From Dolichospermum sp. ST_sed8 (lineage in GTDB: Bacteria; Cyanobacteriota; Cyanobacteriia; Cyanobacteriales; Nostocaceae), in the NCBI GenBank assembly GCA_028658405.1, contig JAKOGY010000013.1, positions 1-41,915 on the forward strand: a DNA stretch of 41,915 nucleotides. Reading direction: 5' to 3'. Below the pieces are notes generated by a model. That model did no database searches. It saw nothing but the letters and a program-made list of their open reading frames with translations, and was not told the DNA's origin. The position numbers and the translations under genes are program-made. Positions 7,731-16,488 of this stretch are shown piece by piece (the stretch's first letter is position 1; each line of letters opens with the position of its first letter).

Positions 7731-8486
7731 ATGGAAGTAATTCGACTAGATCATGTTTCCTTGTGGAGACGGACTCAAGAGGAGTTTTCTTACGATTTAA
7801 AGAAAACGCTTCTATCTGTAGTAGAGGGTAAATATCGTCAACCTGCCAGAAAATTAGTTTTAGATAATATTGATTTAGTGGTGGAAAAAGGCGAAAAAAT
7901 AGGTGTTGTAGGCGCGAACGGTTCTGGTAAATCCACGCTGTTAAAAATAATTTCCGGAATTCTCAAACCTACCTCCGGAATAGTAAGAGTCCGTGGTCAA
8001 GTAGCGCCTTTAATCGAACTAGGAGCGGGCTTTGATGGGGAAATTTCAGTGCTGGACAATATCCTCCTTTATGGTGTATTATTGGGTTTTTCTAGGGCTG
8101 AGATGAAAGCAAGAGCGCATTCTATTTTGGAGTTTGCCGAATTGGAGGATTATGTTTTAGTTCCAGTTAAGGGTTTATCTTCGGGTATGGTGGCTCGTTT
8201 GGGTTTTGCTATTGCTACTGATGTCCAGCCGGATATTTTAATTTTAGATGAGGTGTTGTCTGTAGGAGATGAGAGTTTTAAGAATAAGTGTAAGCAAAGA
8301 ATGGATAAGTTTTGGGATGCAAATGCAACGGTTTTAGTTGTGTCTCATGATTTGGAGTTTATCCAGGAATCTTGTGATCAGGCAATTTGGTTAAGTAAAG
8401 GAAAAGTCCAGTTAGTAGGAAATGCTAGTGAAGCCGTCAAATATTATCTTGAAAGTGTAAGTAGCACAGAGACAATTTCTAATTAG
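7731..8486 (+). CDS. wzt: ABC transporter ATP-binding protein for polysaccharide export (Wzt-like)
   Basis: 251-residue nucleotide-binding subunit that drives export through the Wzm-like permease at 5201. Visible motifs are Walker A GANGSGKST (about residue 63), a Q-loop region, the signature LSSGM (about 144) and Walker B ILILDEVLSVGD (about 166), then the H-loop VVSHD. It lacks the C-terminal carbohydrate-binding domain of long Wzt proteins, so it is the short type. The ATG directly follows the stop of a wzm remnant, supporting the start. The long gap from the intact wzm may affect their coupled expression. Confidence 0.9.
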   Translation: MEVIRLDHVSLWRRTQEEFSYDLKKTLLSVVEGKYRQPARKLVLDNIDLVVEKGEKIGVVGANGSGKSTLLKIISGILKPTSGIVRVRGQVAPLIELGAGFDGEISVLDNILLYGVLLGFSRAEMKARAHSILEFAELEDYVLVPVKGLSSGMVARLGFAIATDVQPDILILDEVLSVGDESFKNKCKQRMDKFWDANATVLVVSHDLEFIQESCDQAIWLSKGKVQLVGNASEAVKYYLESVSSTETISN

Positions 8487-8515
8487 AGAACTCCACAAAA
8501 AAGATGATCCAATAG

Positions 8516-8966
8516 CTATGCTGATTTAGCGAAAATTTCCACAAACCATTTTTTAAGATTTAGGAGGCAGTGAATCTGTGTTTCAATTTCTGCCATAGCA
8601 GAGGTTGTAAGTTTAACACCTGTGGAATAAACTGTTTCTACCAATGTGACAACCGGATTTTTGCCCTTAAATGTGAGAGTTTGGGCGAAATTGAGTAGAG
8701 TCTCTACTTCAGTTAAGCAAACTACCATTCTCATGCTGTTGTAGCCAACTAAAACAACGTTCTATCGGGTTATATTTACTGTGATAAGGCGGATAATAAG
8801 CAAGTTGTAACGTCAGTTGAGATGATGTCGTAAAATCGACAATTCGCTTCATAAACACAAGTCCGACGAGAATGATTTTCCTGGACATTATCCTGATTAA
8901 TGACCTATTTTTGAATGTGAGTAAAACGGTGTTTGACAATTTGCCACCAGCTTTTAAGTAATTCTC
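8516..8966 (-). pseudogene. Degraded ISAzo13-type transposase (C-terminal half)
   Basis: Reading the minus strand across three frames restores a transposase: KSWWQIVKHRFTHIQK, a TAG stop, VINQDNVQENHSRRT, a frameshift near 8855, FMKRIVDF and LAYYPPYHSKYNPIER, then another frameshift near 8715 and a tail with TLTFKGKNP and VETVYSTGVKLTTSAMAEIE, ending KKWFVEI. These blocks match the DDE core and C-terminus of ISAzo13-family transposases as I remember them. The N-terminal half is missing. One internal stop and at least two frameshifts make it non-functional. It marks the junction between the exporter genes and the AT-rich glycosyltransferase cluster. Confidence 0.75.
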
Positions 8967-8988
8967 TTAGTTATTTGGATAATAAAAT

Positions 8989-10497
8989 ATGAATTCAAAT
9001 AGAGAAGTTCAACAAAAAGGCAATATTAAACTAGAACTAGAAAATATTCCTGACGATAGGGAGTTTATTGCTGATTATGATTCTTCGATTAAGATAGTTC
9101 AAACCATAAGTCCTTTATCTGTGAATTATCAAGAAAATAAAAAGATTCTATTAACAAATCATCATTTAGAGAACTACGCTGGTTCAGAATTAGTAACTTT
9201 TGAATTAGCAAAGGAATTTCAAAATAGAGCTTGGGATGTATATGTCGCTACATTTAGCTATGGCGGCAATATGAAAGAACTATTTGAGAAAAATGATATT
9301 AGTGTTTTCAATATCTTAAATGAATCATTATTAACAAAAGATTTTGATTTAGTTTGGGGACATCATTTTCCTGTACTGTATAAATGCTTTTTTAAAGACC
9401 AAATAAAAACAAAAAATTTAGTTTTAAGTAGTTTATCACCCTATGAACCACTTGAAAGGATCGTTCATTTACATGAAGAAAGTAATGCCGTAATATTTAA
9501 CTCTCAAGAAACATACAATCATCATATTCAATACTCTGAGAAATTGGCAAGTAAATTTCAGGTTTTTCCTAATTCTGTTGCCCAAGAGTATTTTGAAAAA
9601 TCAAAAAATAGCTTTAATTATGATATTCAAAAAATAGCAATTGTTTCAAATCATGCACCTCCAGAAGTGATGGAAGCAATCGAAAAACTTGAAGCAAAAA
9701 ATATAGAAGTTATTTTTGTAGGACAACAACAACAATCTCAGCTAGTTGATTCAGCCTTATTGATTTCTTGTGATGTAGTTATAACCATCGGTCGGACTGT
9801 ACAACATTGTATGGCATTAAAAATACCGGTTTTTGTTTACGATCATTTTGGTGGACCAGGATGGCTAAATGATATTAATTTGAAAGAGGTTGAATGGTTT
9901 AATTATTCTGGCAGATGTTGTAGAAATAAATTAAGTGCTGATGAAATTATCCAAGATATTTTTGCTGGCTATAAATCTGCTTTAGAAAACCTACCTTTCT
10001 TCTATAACTATGCTCAAGAAAAATATAACTTAAGCAATAATATTAGTAATATTTTGAATAGGTTAAATTTTGAAAAACAAGCGTTGATAAAAATAGAATT
10101 TAATCATCATCACAAATGGGATAATTTATGCAGAACTTACCATGATATCTATTCCAGAAGTTTAGGAAATTTGCATTATCATATTGCTCAATTACAAGCA
10201 TCTCAATCTCAATTACAAGTATCTCAACTTCAATTACAAGCATCTCAATCTCAATTACAAGTATCTCAATCTCAATTACAAGTATCTCAATCTCAATTAC
10301 AAGCATCTCAACTTCAATTACAAGAAACTCAACTTCAATTACAAGAAACTCAATCTCAACTTTATCATTACCAAGTTGAGTACCAAAAATCTCAACTAAT
10401 GATTGTGGCTATGGAAACTAGCAAATTCTGGATGTTGAGAAAAATGTGGTTTAAATTTAAAAATTCATTCAGCACGAAAAACTTTTTCAATGCTTAA
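8989..10497 (+). CDS. GT-B-like glycosyltransferase with repeat-built coiled coil
   Basis: 502 residues. Residues 50-350 look like a GT-B glycosyltransferase: KILLTNHHLENYAGSELVTFELA at the N-terminal lobe and SCDVVITIGRTVQHCMALKIPVFVYD in the C-terminal lobe, where donor-binding residues usually lie. I cannot name the sugar or acceptor. Residues 401-456 are eight nearly identical QLQASQS-type heptads coded by 21-bp repeats, predicted to form a coiled coil; about 40 further residues end in a basic, hydrophobic tail. The gene is AT-rich like the following three. It starts the surface polysaccharide cluster just after a transposase relic. Confidence 0.65.
   Translation: MNSNREVQQKGNIKLELENIPDDREFIADYDSSIKIVQTISPLSVNYQENKKILLTNHHLENYAGSELVTFELAKEFQNRAWDVYVATFSYGGNMKELFEKNDISVFNILNESLLTKDFDLVWGHHFPVLYKCFFKDQIKTKNLVLSSLSPYEPLERIVHLHEESNAVIFNSQETYNHHIQYSEKLASKFQVFPNSVAQEYFEKSKNSFNYDIQKIAIVSNHAPPEVMEAIEKLEAKNIEVIFVGQQQQSQLVDSALLISCDVVITIGRTVQHCMALKIPVFVYDHFGGPGWLNDINLKEVEWFNYSGRCCRNKLSADEIIQDIFAGYKSALENLPFFYNYAQEKYNLSNNISNILNRLNFEKQALIKIEFNHHHKWDNLCRTYHDIYSRSLGNLHYHIAQLQASQSQLQVSQLQLQASQSQLQVSQSQLQVSQSQLQASQLQLQETQLQLQETQSQLYHYQVEYQKSQLMIVAMETSKFWMLRKMWFKFKNSFSTKNFFNA
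10189..10356 (+). repeat. Eight tandem 21-bp repeats coding QLQxSQx heptads
   Basis: Eight in-frame 21-base units (CAATTACAAGCATCTCAATCT type) without interruption. The first six vary only at A/V and S/L positions; the last two carry QLQETQ. The regular register predicts a coiled coil and copy-number variation. Confidence 0.92.
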
Positions 10498-10570
10498 AAG
10501 CAATGGAAATATAAAGAATGAATATTAGCAAATGAAGCGGTAAAGTTACAATTTTTTAGGTATCTAACTC

Positions 10571-12931
10571 ATGAAGAAAACTAATTTTTTATCTCAAGAA
10601 AAAAGTATTGCTTTATCCATAAGTGTCACTGTCATAGTACCAATATTTAATGCCTATGAAGACACCAAAAGATGCCTAGATTCTTTACTTTTATATACTG
10701 ATTATAGGCATAAAATATTATTAATGGATGATGCCAGCACTGATGAAAGAATTGCAGAACTTACTCAAAAATTATCCTCTGAGTATTCTCATATAAACTA
10801 TCTGAGAAATTATGAAAATCTTGGTTTCGTCAAAAATTGTAATATAGCATTTAGTGAATCTGAACAGACAGAAGATATTGTTTTACTAAACAGCGATACT
10901 ATTGTTACACCTGATTGGTTAGAAAAATTAATTTTAGCTGCATATTCAAATACTAATGTGGGTACAGTCACTCCCTTAACTAATAATGGAACAATATGTT
11001 CAGTTCCTAATTGGCTAGAAGAAAATGAAATTCCTGAAGGATATGACATTTTAAGTTTTTCCAACTTGATAGAGAATATTTCTTTAAGAAAGTACCCCAT
11101 GGTTCCAACTGCTGTTGGATTTTGTATGTATATTAAACGTGAAACTTTAAAGAAAGTGGGATATTTTGATGAAATAAATTTTGGCAAGGGATATGGAGAA
11201 GAAAATGATTTTTGTTGCAGAGCTTCTAATACTGGTTATTATCATATAATAGATGATTCAACATTTGTTTACCATGCTGGAAGCAAATCATTCGGTGAGC
11301 AAAAACAACTATTAATTCAAAACAATTCAGCTAAATTATCTAAATTGCATCCCAATTATTTTCCAGACGTACATAAATTTATAGCAGATAAACCAATCAA
11401 AAATATTTTAGATAATATTTGTTTAAATCTATATCTAGATAAAATTAAGAAATTATCGCCTATTTGCTTCATCCTTCATAATAGTACAGAACAAGCTATA
11501 AATTCAAATTTGGGAGGGACTGAATATCACTGTGCAGCTTTGATTACGGAATTATGTAAAATCCATCCAATATATACTTTATATTTCAACAAATATACAT
11601 CCTCGATTTCTCTGAATATCTTTTTTGAAGAAAAGAGTATTAGCTTTGAATTTCCCTGTCAGTTATCTAGCAATGATGCTTATCTATCTCAAAATACCAG
11701 CTTTTTAAATCTATTTACTGCCATTATTAGATACTTTCAACCAGCTATTATTCACATTCATCATTTAATCTATCTGCCTATTCTTGATATTAGCTCAGTT
11801 CTTAAACAAGAAAATATACCTTACTTGGTGTCAATACATGATTACTATTTTATATGTCCTAGTTATAATTTAATAGATTATCAGCAACAATTTTGTTTTG
11901 AATATAAAAATGAACAATATTGTCAAAAGTGTATTCAAACTTTATTTGGTCAAGGTCAAGATCTAAAAAATAAATGGTCAAAGATATGTAACAAATTACT
12001 AGAAGATGCAGCATTAATAATTGCCCCATCAGCAACTTCTGCATCCTATCTGGCTAGAGAATACCCAACAATTAGTGATAAATTTAGAGTAATTCGGCAT
12101 GGGATTTTCACAAAACAGTTTATAGAAGATATGTCTAAAAAGAAAATTAATTCATATACTGAAAAATCTCCACTTTGTGCTATCTCACCGTTAAAAGTAG
12201 CATTCGTTGGCTCAATAAATATCAATAAAGGTGCAAAGTTGATCATTGAAATTATAAAAAAAGTAAGTAATCAAGATAATTTACAACATGAGTTTGAATT
12301 TTATTTTTTTGGCAGATGTACTGAGGAAATTCCCGCAAAATTGACGAATATTAAACTACATCCTCCCTATGAACGTCAAGATTTGCAGAACATCCTCAAA
12401 GATATTGATGTTGTTCTATTTCCTGCTGTCTGGTCTGAAACTTATTGTTTAACAGCCGACGAGGTTCTTTTTTGTGGTGTTCCGGTTATTAGTTCTCCTA
12501 TTGGAGCTATTGCAGAGAGGATTAAAGAATTTGGGGTTGGATGGGTAAGTAAATCTTCCTCGTCTGAAGATTTAATTAACACATTGCTATCTGTGAAGAA
12601 TAGCCCTGAAGATTATGAAAAAGTCAAGATAAATATTGATAAATACCAGATTGTATCTTATCAAGAAATGTCTTATAACTATCTCAAAGAATATAAAAAA
12701 ATTATTGATCACAATGTTAATGTTAATCAAAATATATCTCCAAAATCTCCACTTCTACTTACTCCCCAAGATATTTTTGCAGCTTACAATCAGGATATAA
12801 ATATTAATCAACCAAGTTGGCGAGTTCCTTTATCTAAGAAATTAAAAACTTTTAGTTTTTTGAAAAAGAATTTTTTTGGGATTTGGGAATTTTTTAGAAG
12901 GTTAGCGATTAAGTTTCAACTGATAAAATAA
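10571..12931 (+). CDS. Two-domain glycosyltransferase (GT2-GT4 fusion)
   Basis: 786 residues with two catalytic modules. The N-terminal GT2 (GT-A fold, residues 15-270) shows VTVIVPIFNAYEDTKRCLDSL, LLMDDASTDERI, the metal-binding region LLNSDTIVTPDW and GYGEENDFCCRA. The C-terminal GT4-like GT-B module (about 300-720) shows the N-lobe SNLGGTEYHCAALI, VSIHDYYFICPSYN, and a C-lobe with KVAFVGSININKGAKLIIEI and the E-x7-E-like stretch WSETYCLTADEVLFCGVPVI. Such fusions build cell-surface polysaccharides, adding two sugars in sequence; substrates cannot be read. Start ATG follows a 73-base gap. Confidence 0.85.
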   Translation: MKKTNFLSQEKSIALSISVTVIVPIFNAYEDTKRCLDSLLLYTDYRHKILLMDDASTDERIAELTQKLSSEYSHINYLRNYENLGFVKNCNIAFSESEQTEDIVLLNSDTIVTPDWLEKLILAAYSNTNVGTVTPLTNNGTICSVPNWLEENEIPEGYDILSFSNLIENISLRKYPMVPTAVGFCMYIKRETLKKVGYFDEINFGKGYGEENDFCCRASNTGYYHIIDDSTFVYHAGSKSFGEQKQLLIQNNSAKLSKLHPNYFPDVHKFIADKPIKNILDNICLNLYLDKIKKLSPICFILHNSTEQAINSNLGGTEYHCAALITELCKIHPIYTLYFNKYTSSISLNIFFEEKSISFEFPCQLSSNDAYLSQNTSFLNLFTAIIRYFQPAIIHIHHLIYLPILDISSVLKQENIPYLVSIHDYYFICPSYNLIDYQQQFCFEYKNEQYCQKCIQTLFGQGQDLKNKWSKICNKLLEDAALIIAPSATSASYLAREYPTISDKFRVIRHGIFTKQFIEDMSKKKINSYTEKSPLCAISPLKVAFVGSININKGAKLIIEIIKKVSNQDNLQHEFEFYFFGRCTEEIPAKLTNIKLHPPYERQDLQNILKDIDVVLFPAVWSETYCLTADEVLFCGVPVISSPIGAIAERIKEFGVGWVSKSSSSEDLINTLLSVKNSPEDYEKVKINIDKYQIVSYQEMSYNYLKEYKKIIDHNVNVNQNISPKSPLLLTPQDIFAAYNQDININQPSWRVPLSKKLKTFSFLKKNFFGIWEFFRRLAIKFQLIK

Positions 12932-13044
12932 AAAATATAATCATCTATTGATATCCCAATCTGATCTAATTTCCAAGCAAATATGGAGACTAAAATCCTG
13001 ATTTCGCAAGTCACTCGTAACTCAATTAATTTATAAGGTCTATT

Positions 13045-14151
13045 ATGTTATTGCATCCAGTAAATGCTATCTATTTAAAAGATATTTTCAATCCCAAGAA
13101 AAATAGCTTGAGTTTCCTGCGCTTTTTCTTTGCAGCTTTAGTAATTTTTTCTCACTGCTATCCTTTAGGTGGTTTTGGTTCAGAGGGGCTATTTGGCAGC
13201 ACGAAAGAAAGTTATGGTAGTTTTGCAGTTCATAACTTCTTTATTTTAAGTGGCTTCCTGATCACTCGCAGCTATATTACCTCTTCTTCTATATGGCGTT
13301 TTCTGTGGAATAGAATTATTCGGATACTTCCAGGTTTCTGGACTTGTTTAATTGTCACAATACTGGTTTTTGCACCCATAATTTATTTAAATGAAAATAG
13401 CAGTCTTACTGGATACTTTAATAGTAAAACTGATAATCCGTTAGATTACTTAAAAGTAAACTTATTTTTAGAAATGAGGCAATATGGTATTGCTAATCTT
13501 CTCAAAGACGTTCCATTTCCAAAGGCTTTTAATGGATCTTTGTGGACACTAATTTATGAATTTAAGTGCTATTTAATCATAGCAGTTATGGGTTTAATGG
13601 GTATATTGACAAAATATAAAAAAATTATTATATACTTATTTTTATTTTTATGGTTAATCTATTTTATAGATACAGTTATTCCAGGAACAGCTAGTAAAAT
13701 ATTTCCATATTTCTCAGACAGATCCTTACTTCAATTATTAATATTTTTTTTAGCTGGAGCTACCTATTTTTTATTCATAGAAACTATTGTTATTAGTCAA
13801 AGGGTTTTCTTTTTGGCACTTGGATTAACAATAATCAGTCTTAAAAATGATTTTTATTTTTTAGTTGCACCCTTAACTCTTCCTTATATTTTATTTTTTT
13901 TAGCATTTAAACTACCTTTGACTAATTTTGATAAATATGGGGATTTTTCTTATGGTTTGTATATATATGCTTTTCCCGTACAGCAAATGTTGTCATTTTT
14001 TAAACTTAACAAAAATGGTTTTACTCTATACTTTATTTTAAGTATATTAATTACTATGATTCTAGCAGTATTCAGTTACTATGTAATAGAAAAACCATGT
14101 TTGAAATTAAAAAAAGGACGAATTAAGGCAATAGAAATAATGACACAATGA
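13045..14151 (+). CDS. Membrane acyltransferase (acyltransferase 3, OafA/NodX type)
   Basis: 368-residue integral membrane protein of the acyltransferase-3 family. The N-terminus SLSFLRFFFAALVIFSHCYP contains the conserved R and H of the family, followed by FFILSGFLITRSY and the RRI-like NRIIRILPGFW motif; about ten hydrophobic segments follow. These enzymes O-acylate (often acetylate) sugars of exported polysaccharides, moving an acyl group across the membrane. The place among glycosyltransferases fits decoration of the exported glycan. Strongly AT-rich. Confidence 0.88.
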   Translation: MLLHPVNAIYLKDIFNPKKNSLSFLRFFFAALVIFSHCYPLGGFGSEGLFGSTKESYGSFAVHNFFILSGFLITRSYITSSSIWRFLWNRIIRILPGFWTCLIVTILVFAPIIYLNENSSLTGYFNSKTDNPLDYLKVNLFLEMRQYGIANLLKDVPFPKAFNGSLWTLIYEFKCYLIIAVMGLMGILTKYKKIIIYLFLFLWLIYFIDTVIPGTASKIFPYFSDRSLLQLLIFFLAGATYFLFIETIVISQRVFFLALGLTIISLKNDFYFLVAPLTLPYILFFLAFKLPLTNFDKYGDFSYGLYIYAFPVQQMLSFFKLNKNGFTLYFILSILITMILAVFSYYVIEKPCLKLKKGRIKAIEIMTQ

Positions 14152-14257
14152 TACCTTTTAATAAAGTAGTGGTAAGACAGATACTTTGTTTCATATGACT
14201 GTCAAAACTATTTTATTCGTGATATTCTTTAAATCAAATCAACATAAATATTAATCA

Positions 14258-15274
14258 ATGAAAATGATCCTAACTGAAAAAATTGGTATTATTTTAGCAA
14301 CATACAAACCTAATTTAGAATACTTTAGTAAACAAATCCAATCAATTAAAAATCAAACTTATCAAAATTGGGTTTGTCACATTGTTGATGATTCATCTCA
14401 ATTAGAATATCAAGCTGTAATAAAAAAAATAACTGCTGATGATCCAAGATTTATTTTTCATTTTCATAATAATAATCTCAATCATTATTATAACTTTGAA
14501 AGAGGCATCAAATACGCCATCAAAGATAAAACAATTACCGCCATAGCTTTAGCGGATCAAGATGATATTTGGTATCCTGAAAAATTATCCATATTAATAG
14601 AAACACTTCGTGATCAACAAGCATTATTAGTACATTCTGATTTAGAAATTATAGACAGTAACGATAAAATTCTCCATCATTCCACTTGGAAATTTGAAGG
14701 ACGTAACCCTGATAAATTATCTACTGACTTATTATTACTTCGTAATGTAGTAACTGGTTGTTCTCTGATATTTTCCATATCTCTAATTTCAGATATACTT
14801 CCTTTCCCACCACAAAATAAAATTTGCTGGTATCATGATTGGTGGATAGCTTTAGTTGCTGCTCAAAAAGGTAAAATTGTCCATATTCATCAACCTTTAG
14901 TTATGTATAGAATTCATGGCTTGAATAATGTGGGAGTAACACAAGGTGCAGGTAAATTTCACCGTGAGTTACTAGCTTGGATAAGTAAAAAATTTAAAAT
15001 CACTGGTAATAGTTATTTAGTTCATCGAGACTTGAGTAAAGCGTTTTATGAACGATTTAAGCAAGAATTAGATATTGGTAACTGGTCTAATCCTTTTGAT
15101 GATCAGAATTTAGACTTTGGGTGGAAAATATTTAAACTATTGTATAAAAATTTATTACTGAGTTATAATTCAGAAGGTATAGCTATCAGAATTTTGCTCT
15201 TGAAGATTTTATTCGACATCCAAAAAATTACTCAAATAAAAAATGAACACAAAAGTATCAATTATCTTGGTTAA
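14258..15274 (+). CDS. Family 2 glycosyltransferase
   Basis: 338-residue GT-A glycosyltransferase. Seen: IGIILATYKPNLEYFSKQI and IVDDSS at the nucleotide-binding edge, the metal-binding DQDDIWYPEKL, and WYHDWWIALVAA followed by YRIHGLNNVG, which is typical of rhamnosyl/galactosyl GT2 enzymes of O-antigen loci. The C-terminal 80 residues may be membrane-associated. Its end overlaps the next gene by 32 bases, indicating translational coupling. Confidence 0.88.
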   Translation: MKMILTEKIGIILATYKPNLEYFSKQIQSIKNQTYQNWVCHIVDDSSQLEYQAVIKKITADDPRFIFHFHNNNLNHYYNFERGIKYAIKDKTITAIALADQDDIWYPEKLSILIETLRDQQALLVHSDLEIIDSNDKILHHSTWKFEGRNPDKLSTDLLLLRNVVTGCSLIFSISLISDILPFPPQNKICWYHDWWIALVAAQKGKIVHIHQPLVMYRIHGLNNVGVTQGAGKFHRELLAWISKKFKITGNSYLVHRDLSKAFYERFKQELDIGNWSNPFDDQNLDFGWKIFKLLYKNLLLSYNSEGIAIRILLLKILFDIQKITQIKNEHKSINYLG

Positions 15275-16118
15275 CTATAATGGAGCAGATGTTTTACCAA
15301 ATTGTTTAAACTCCCTGGAAAAAGTTATTCCTACAGATAACCATGAAATTATTTTAGTAGATAATAACTCTCAAGATAACAGCATAGACATTATTGATTA
15401 TAACTTCCCTCATGTCAAACTAATTAAACTACCAAAAAACGTTGGTTTTGGAGCAGGAAATAATGCTGGTGCAAAAATAGCTAAAGGAGAGTTTTTATTC
15501 TTATTAAATACTGATACCATACTTACCAGTAATATATTACCACATTTGATTGATTTAATGGAAAAACATCCAGATGTAGGAGTTATTGGACCTAAATTAC
15601 TTTTTCCAGATGAGAGTTTCCAAATTTCTTTTTCAACTGAAATTAGTATTAAAGGAGAATTTGCAGCCAGAAAATTACATAAAAATGCTGAGAGTCCAAA
15701 TAATTGGCATATTATAGAACAAGATTTTCAAGAAATTAAAGAAGTAGATATCGTGGTTGGAGCAGCATTTTTTATTCGGACTGATTTATTTAATTCATTG
15801 GGTTGTTTTGATGAAAAATTCTTCATGTATTTTGAAGAATCTGATTTGTGTCAAAGAGTCAAAAATGAAGGGTATAAAGTCTTATATACACCTGAAGTAT
15901 CTTTAATTCATTTACGAGGACATTCTGTTAAGAAAATATCCAATAAAATGGCTGTAGAATATAGACGTAGTCAGATATACTACTATTATAAACATCGTCC
16001 TATATGGGAGATTTTAGTTTTAAGAATATATTTACTATTTAAGTTCTTATATGAATATCTCAAAACACCTAATCCTGATAGTTTAGAAATTATGAAACTA
16101 ATTTTTATGTATAAATAA
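15243..16118 (+). CDS. Family 2 glycosyltransferase (rhamnosyltransferase-like)
   Basis: 291-residue GT2 protein resembling WbbL/rhamnosyltransferases. Motifs: VSIILVNYNGADVLPNCLNSL, ILVDNNSQDNS, FLLNTDTILTSN (metal site), then GAAFFIRTDLFNSLGCFDE and YFEESDLCQRVKNEGYKVLY with a general-base-like EESD. It starts inside the end of the preceding glycosyltransferase. The C-terminus is basic and hydrophobic. It is probably the last gene of the transcription unit, since a repeat-filled gap of 370 bases follows. Confidence 0.88.
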   Translation: MNTKVSIILVNYNGADVLPNCLNSLEKVIPTDNHEIILVDNNSQDNSIDIIDYNFPHVKLIKLPKNVGFGAGNNAGAKIAKGEFLFLLNTDTILTSNILPHLIDLMEKHPDVGVIGPKLLFPDESFQISFSTEISIKGEFAARKLHKNAESPNNWHIIEQDFQEIKEVDIVVGAAFFIRTDLFNSLGCFDEKFFMYFEESDLCQRVKNEGYKVLYTPEVSLIHLRGHSVKKISNKMAVEYRRSQIYYYYKHRPIWEILVLRIYLLFKFLYEYLKTPNPDSLEIMKLIFMYK

Positions 16119-16440
16119 TTAGGGCTTGCTGAAAGAAAGCAAAAGTGTTGATAGATAAAGGTTTACAGAGTTTTATAAGCAAACAAGTGTAAGATTATTG
16201 ACAATAGTTGTTTAAAACCCTTGCATTTTCACCTCTTCCTTCTTCCTTATTCCTTATTCCTTCTTCCTTCTTCCTTCGTGGTTCAGTAGGGGCGTATTGC
16301 GATACGCCCCTACTGATTCGGTGACTCAGTGACTCAGTGGCTCCTTTTCTTCTTCCTTATTCCTTCGTGTTCTTCGTCTCTTCCTGGTTCAGTAGGGGCG
16401 TATAGCAATACGCCCCTACTGATTCGGTGACTCCTAGCCC
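16119..16440. repeat. Repeat-filled gap: two 30-base hairpins and TTCCTTC repeats
   Basis: Two copies of a hairpin AGTAGGGGCGTAT...ATACGCCCCTACT lie at 16285-16314 and 16391-16420, each followed by GATTCGGTGACTC. Around them are TTCCTTC/TTCCTTAT heptamers (16235-16280, 16345-16382) and TGACTCAG repeats (16320-16340). No gene is seen. The hairpins probably block read-through from the polysaccharide operon; they are common Nostocales mini-repeats. Confidence 0.8.
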
Positions 16441-16488
16441 ATGGCTTACGCTGCGCTATCACGAAAACTTTTTCAGCAAATCTTAATT

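Noticed and set aside
8709-8939. Two separate small transposase-like ORFs (8516-8734 and 8709-8939)
   Set aside because: They are frame fragments of one decayed ISAzo13-type gene and are reported as a single pseudogene.
10184-10399. ORF with NYKHLNL repeats (+1 frame) and its antisense LVIEIEI ORF
   Set aside because: Both are by-products of the 21-bp repeats inside the real glycosyltransferase gene.
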